Positions 63,854-64,000 of a DNA stretch of 64,000 bases are shown here, one piece after another. The notes beneath the pieces are model-generated. The model saw nothing but the letters and a program-made list of their open reading frames with translations. It made no database searches and was not told where the DNA came from. The translations under genes and the position numbers were made by a program. The stretch covers positions 29,063 through 93,062 of the forward strand of contig JAURMI010000015.1 in assembly GCA_030830785.1 (NCBI GenBank), given 5' to 3'. The first letter of the stretch is position 1. Every line of letters starts with the position of its first letter. This DNA comes from Crocinitomicaceae bacterium. Lineage in GTDB: Bacteria; Bacteroidota; Bacteroidia; Flavobacteriales_D; Crocinitomicaceae.

Positions 63854-64000
63854 TTAAAATTGTATACTTAGCTTAAGCAATAAATGTCGACTTGCCTGAG
63901 GATAAAAGAAATTCTCTGTTATGGTCTGCCCTGCATATTGATAACTGAATGTATAGCCGTTATTGGCATACATGGCATTGAATAGGTTATTGACAAGACA
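63854..64000 (-). CDS. C-terminus of an outer-membrane receptor (TonB-dependent receptor-like), truncated by window edge
   Basis: Translated by eye: CLVNNLFNAMYANNGYTFSYQYAGQTITENFFYPQASRHLLLKLSIQF*. Confidence 0.8.
   Translation of the reverse strand, partial: CLVNNLFNAMYANNGYTFSYQYAGQTITENFFYPQASRHLLLKLSIQF

Overview
This is a gene-dense chromosomal window from a Bacteroidota genome, probably Flavobacteriales. That placement rests on the type IX secretion genes, T9SS C-terminal sorting domains, a GLPGLI protein, TAnnTTTG-type promoters and low G+C. I can support about 60 protein-coding genes. Most are core metabolism or information processing: aroA, def, ruvX, rfbA, anmK, folC, pyrR-pyrB, rnz, tgt, rsmG, ispF, murF, prfB, gcvH, gyrB, valS, pyrE, birA, rsfS, ftsH, cdsA, psd and fmt. 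There is also a T9SS/gliding island (porV-porU divergent from porP/sprF-gldJ-murF) and two T9SS cargo proteins. I see no rRNA, recognisable tRNA, CRISPR array, transposon, phage region or known defence island, and no convincing entirely new system. The observations most worth checking are: (1) a GldJ lipoprotein with a roughly 300-residue insertion splitting its SUMF1-like fold; (2) a strong rho-independent terminator for gyrB lying inside the N-terminal coding region of the overlapping downstream endonuclease gene; (3) about ten genes whose -7 box (TAnnTTTG) ends only 3-5 nt before the start codon, suggesting leaderless mRNAs; (4) terminator U-tracts that run directly into the next gene's -7 box (murF, gyrB); (5) a possible structured leader upstream of pyrE; (6) a TonB-C-like domain fused to an outer-membrane barrel. 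Several ORF-track starts are corrected using promoter or terminator positions.
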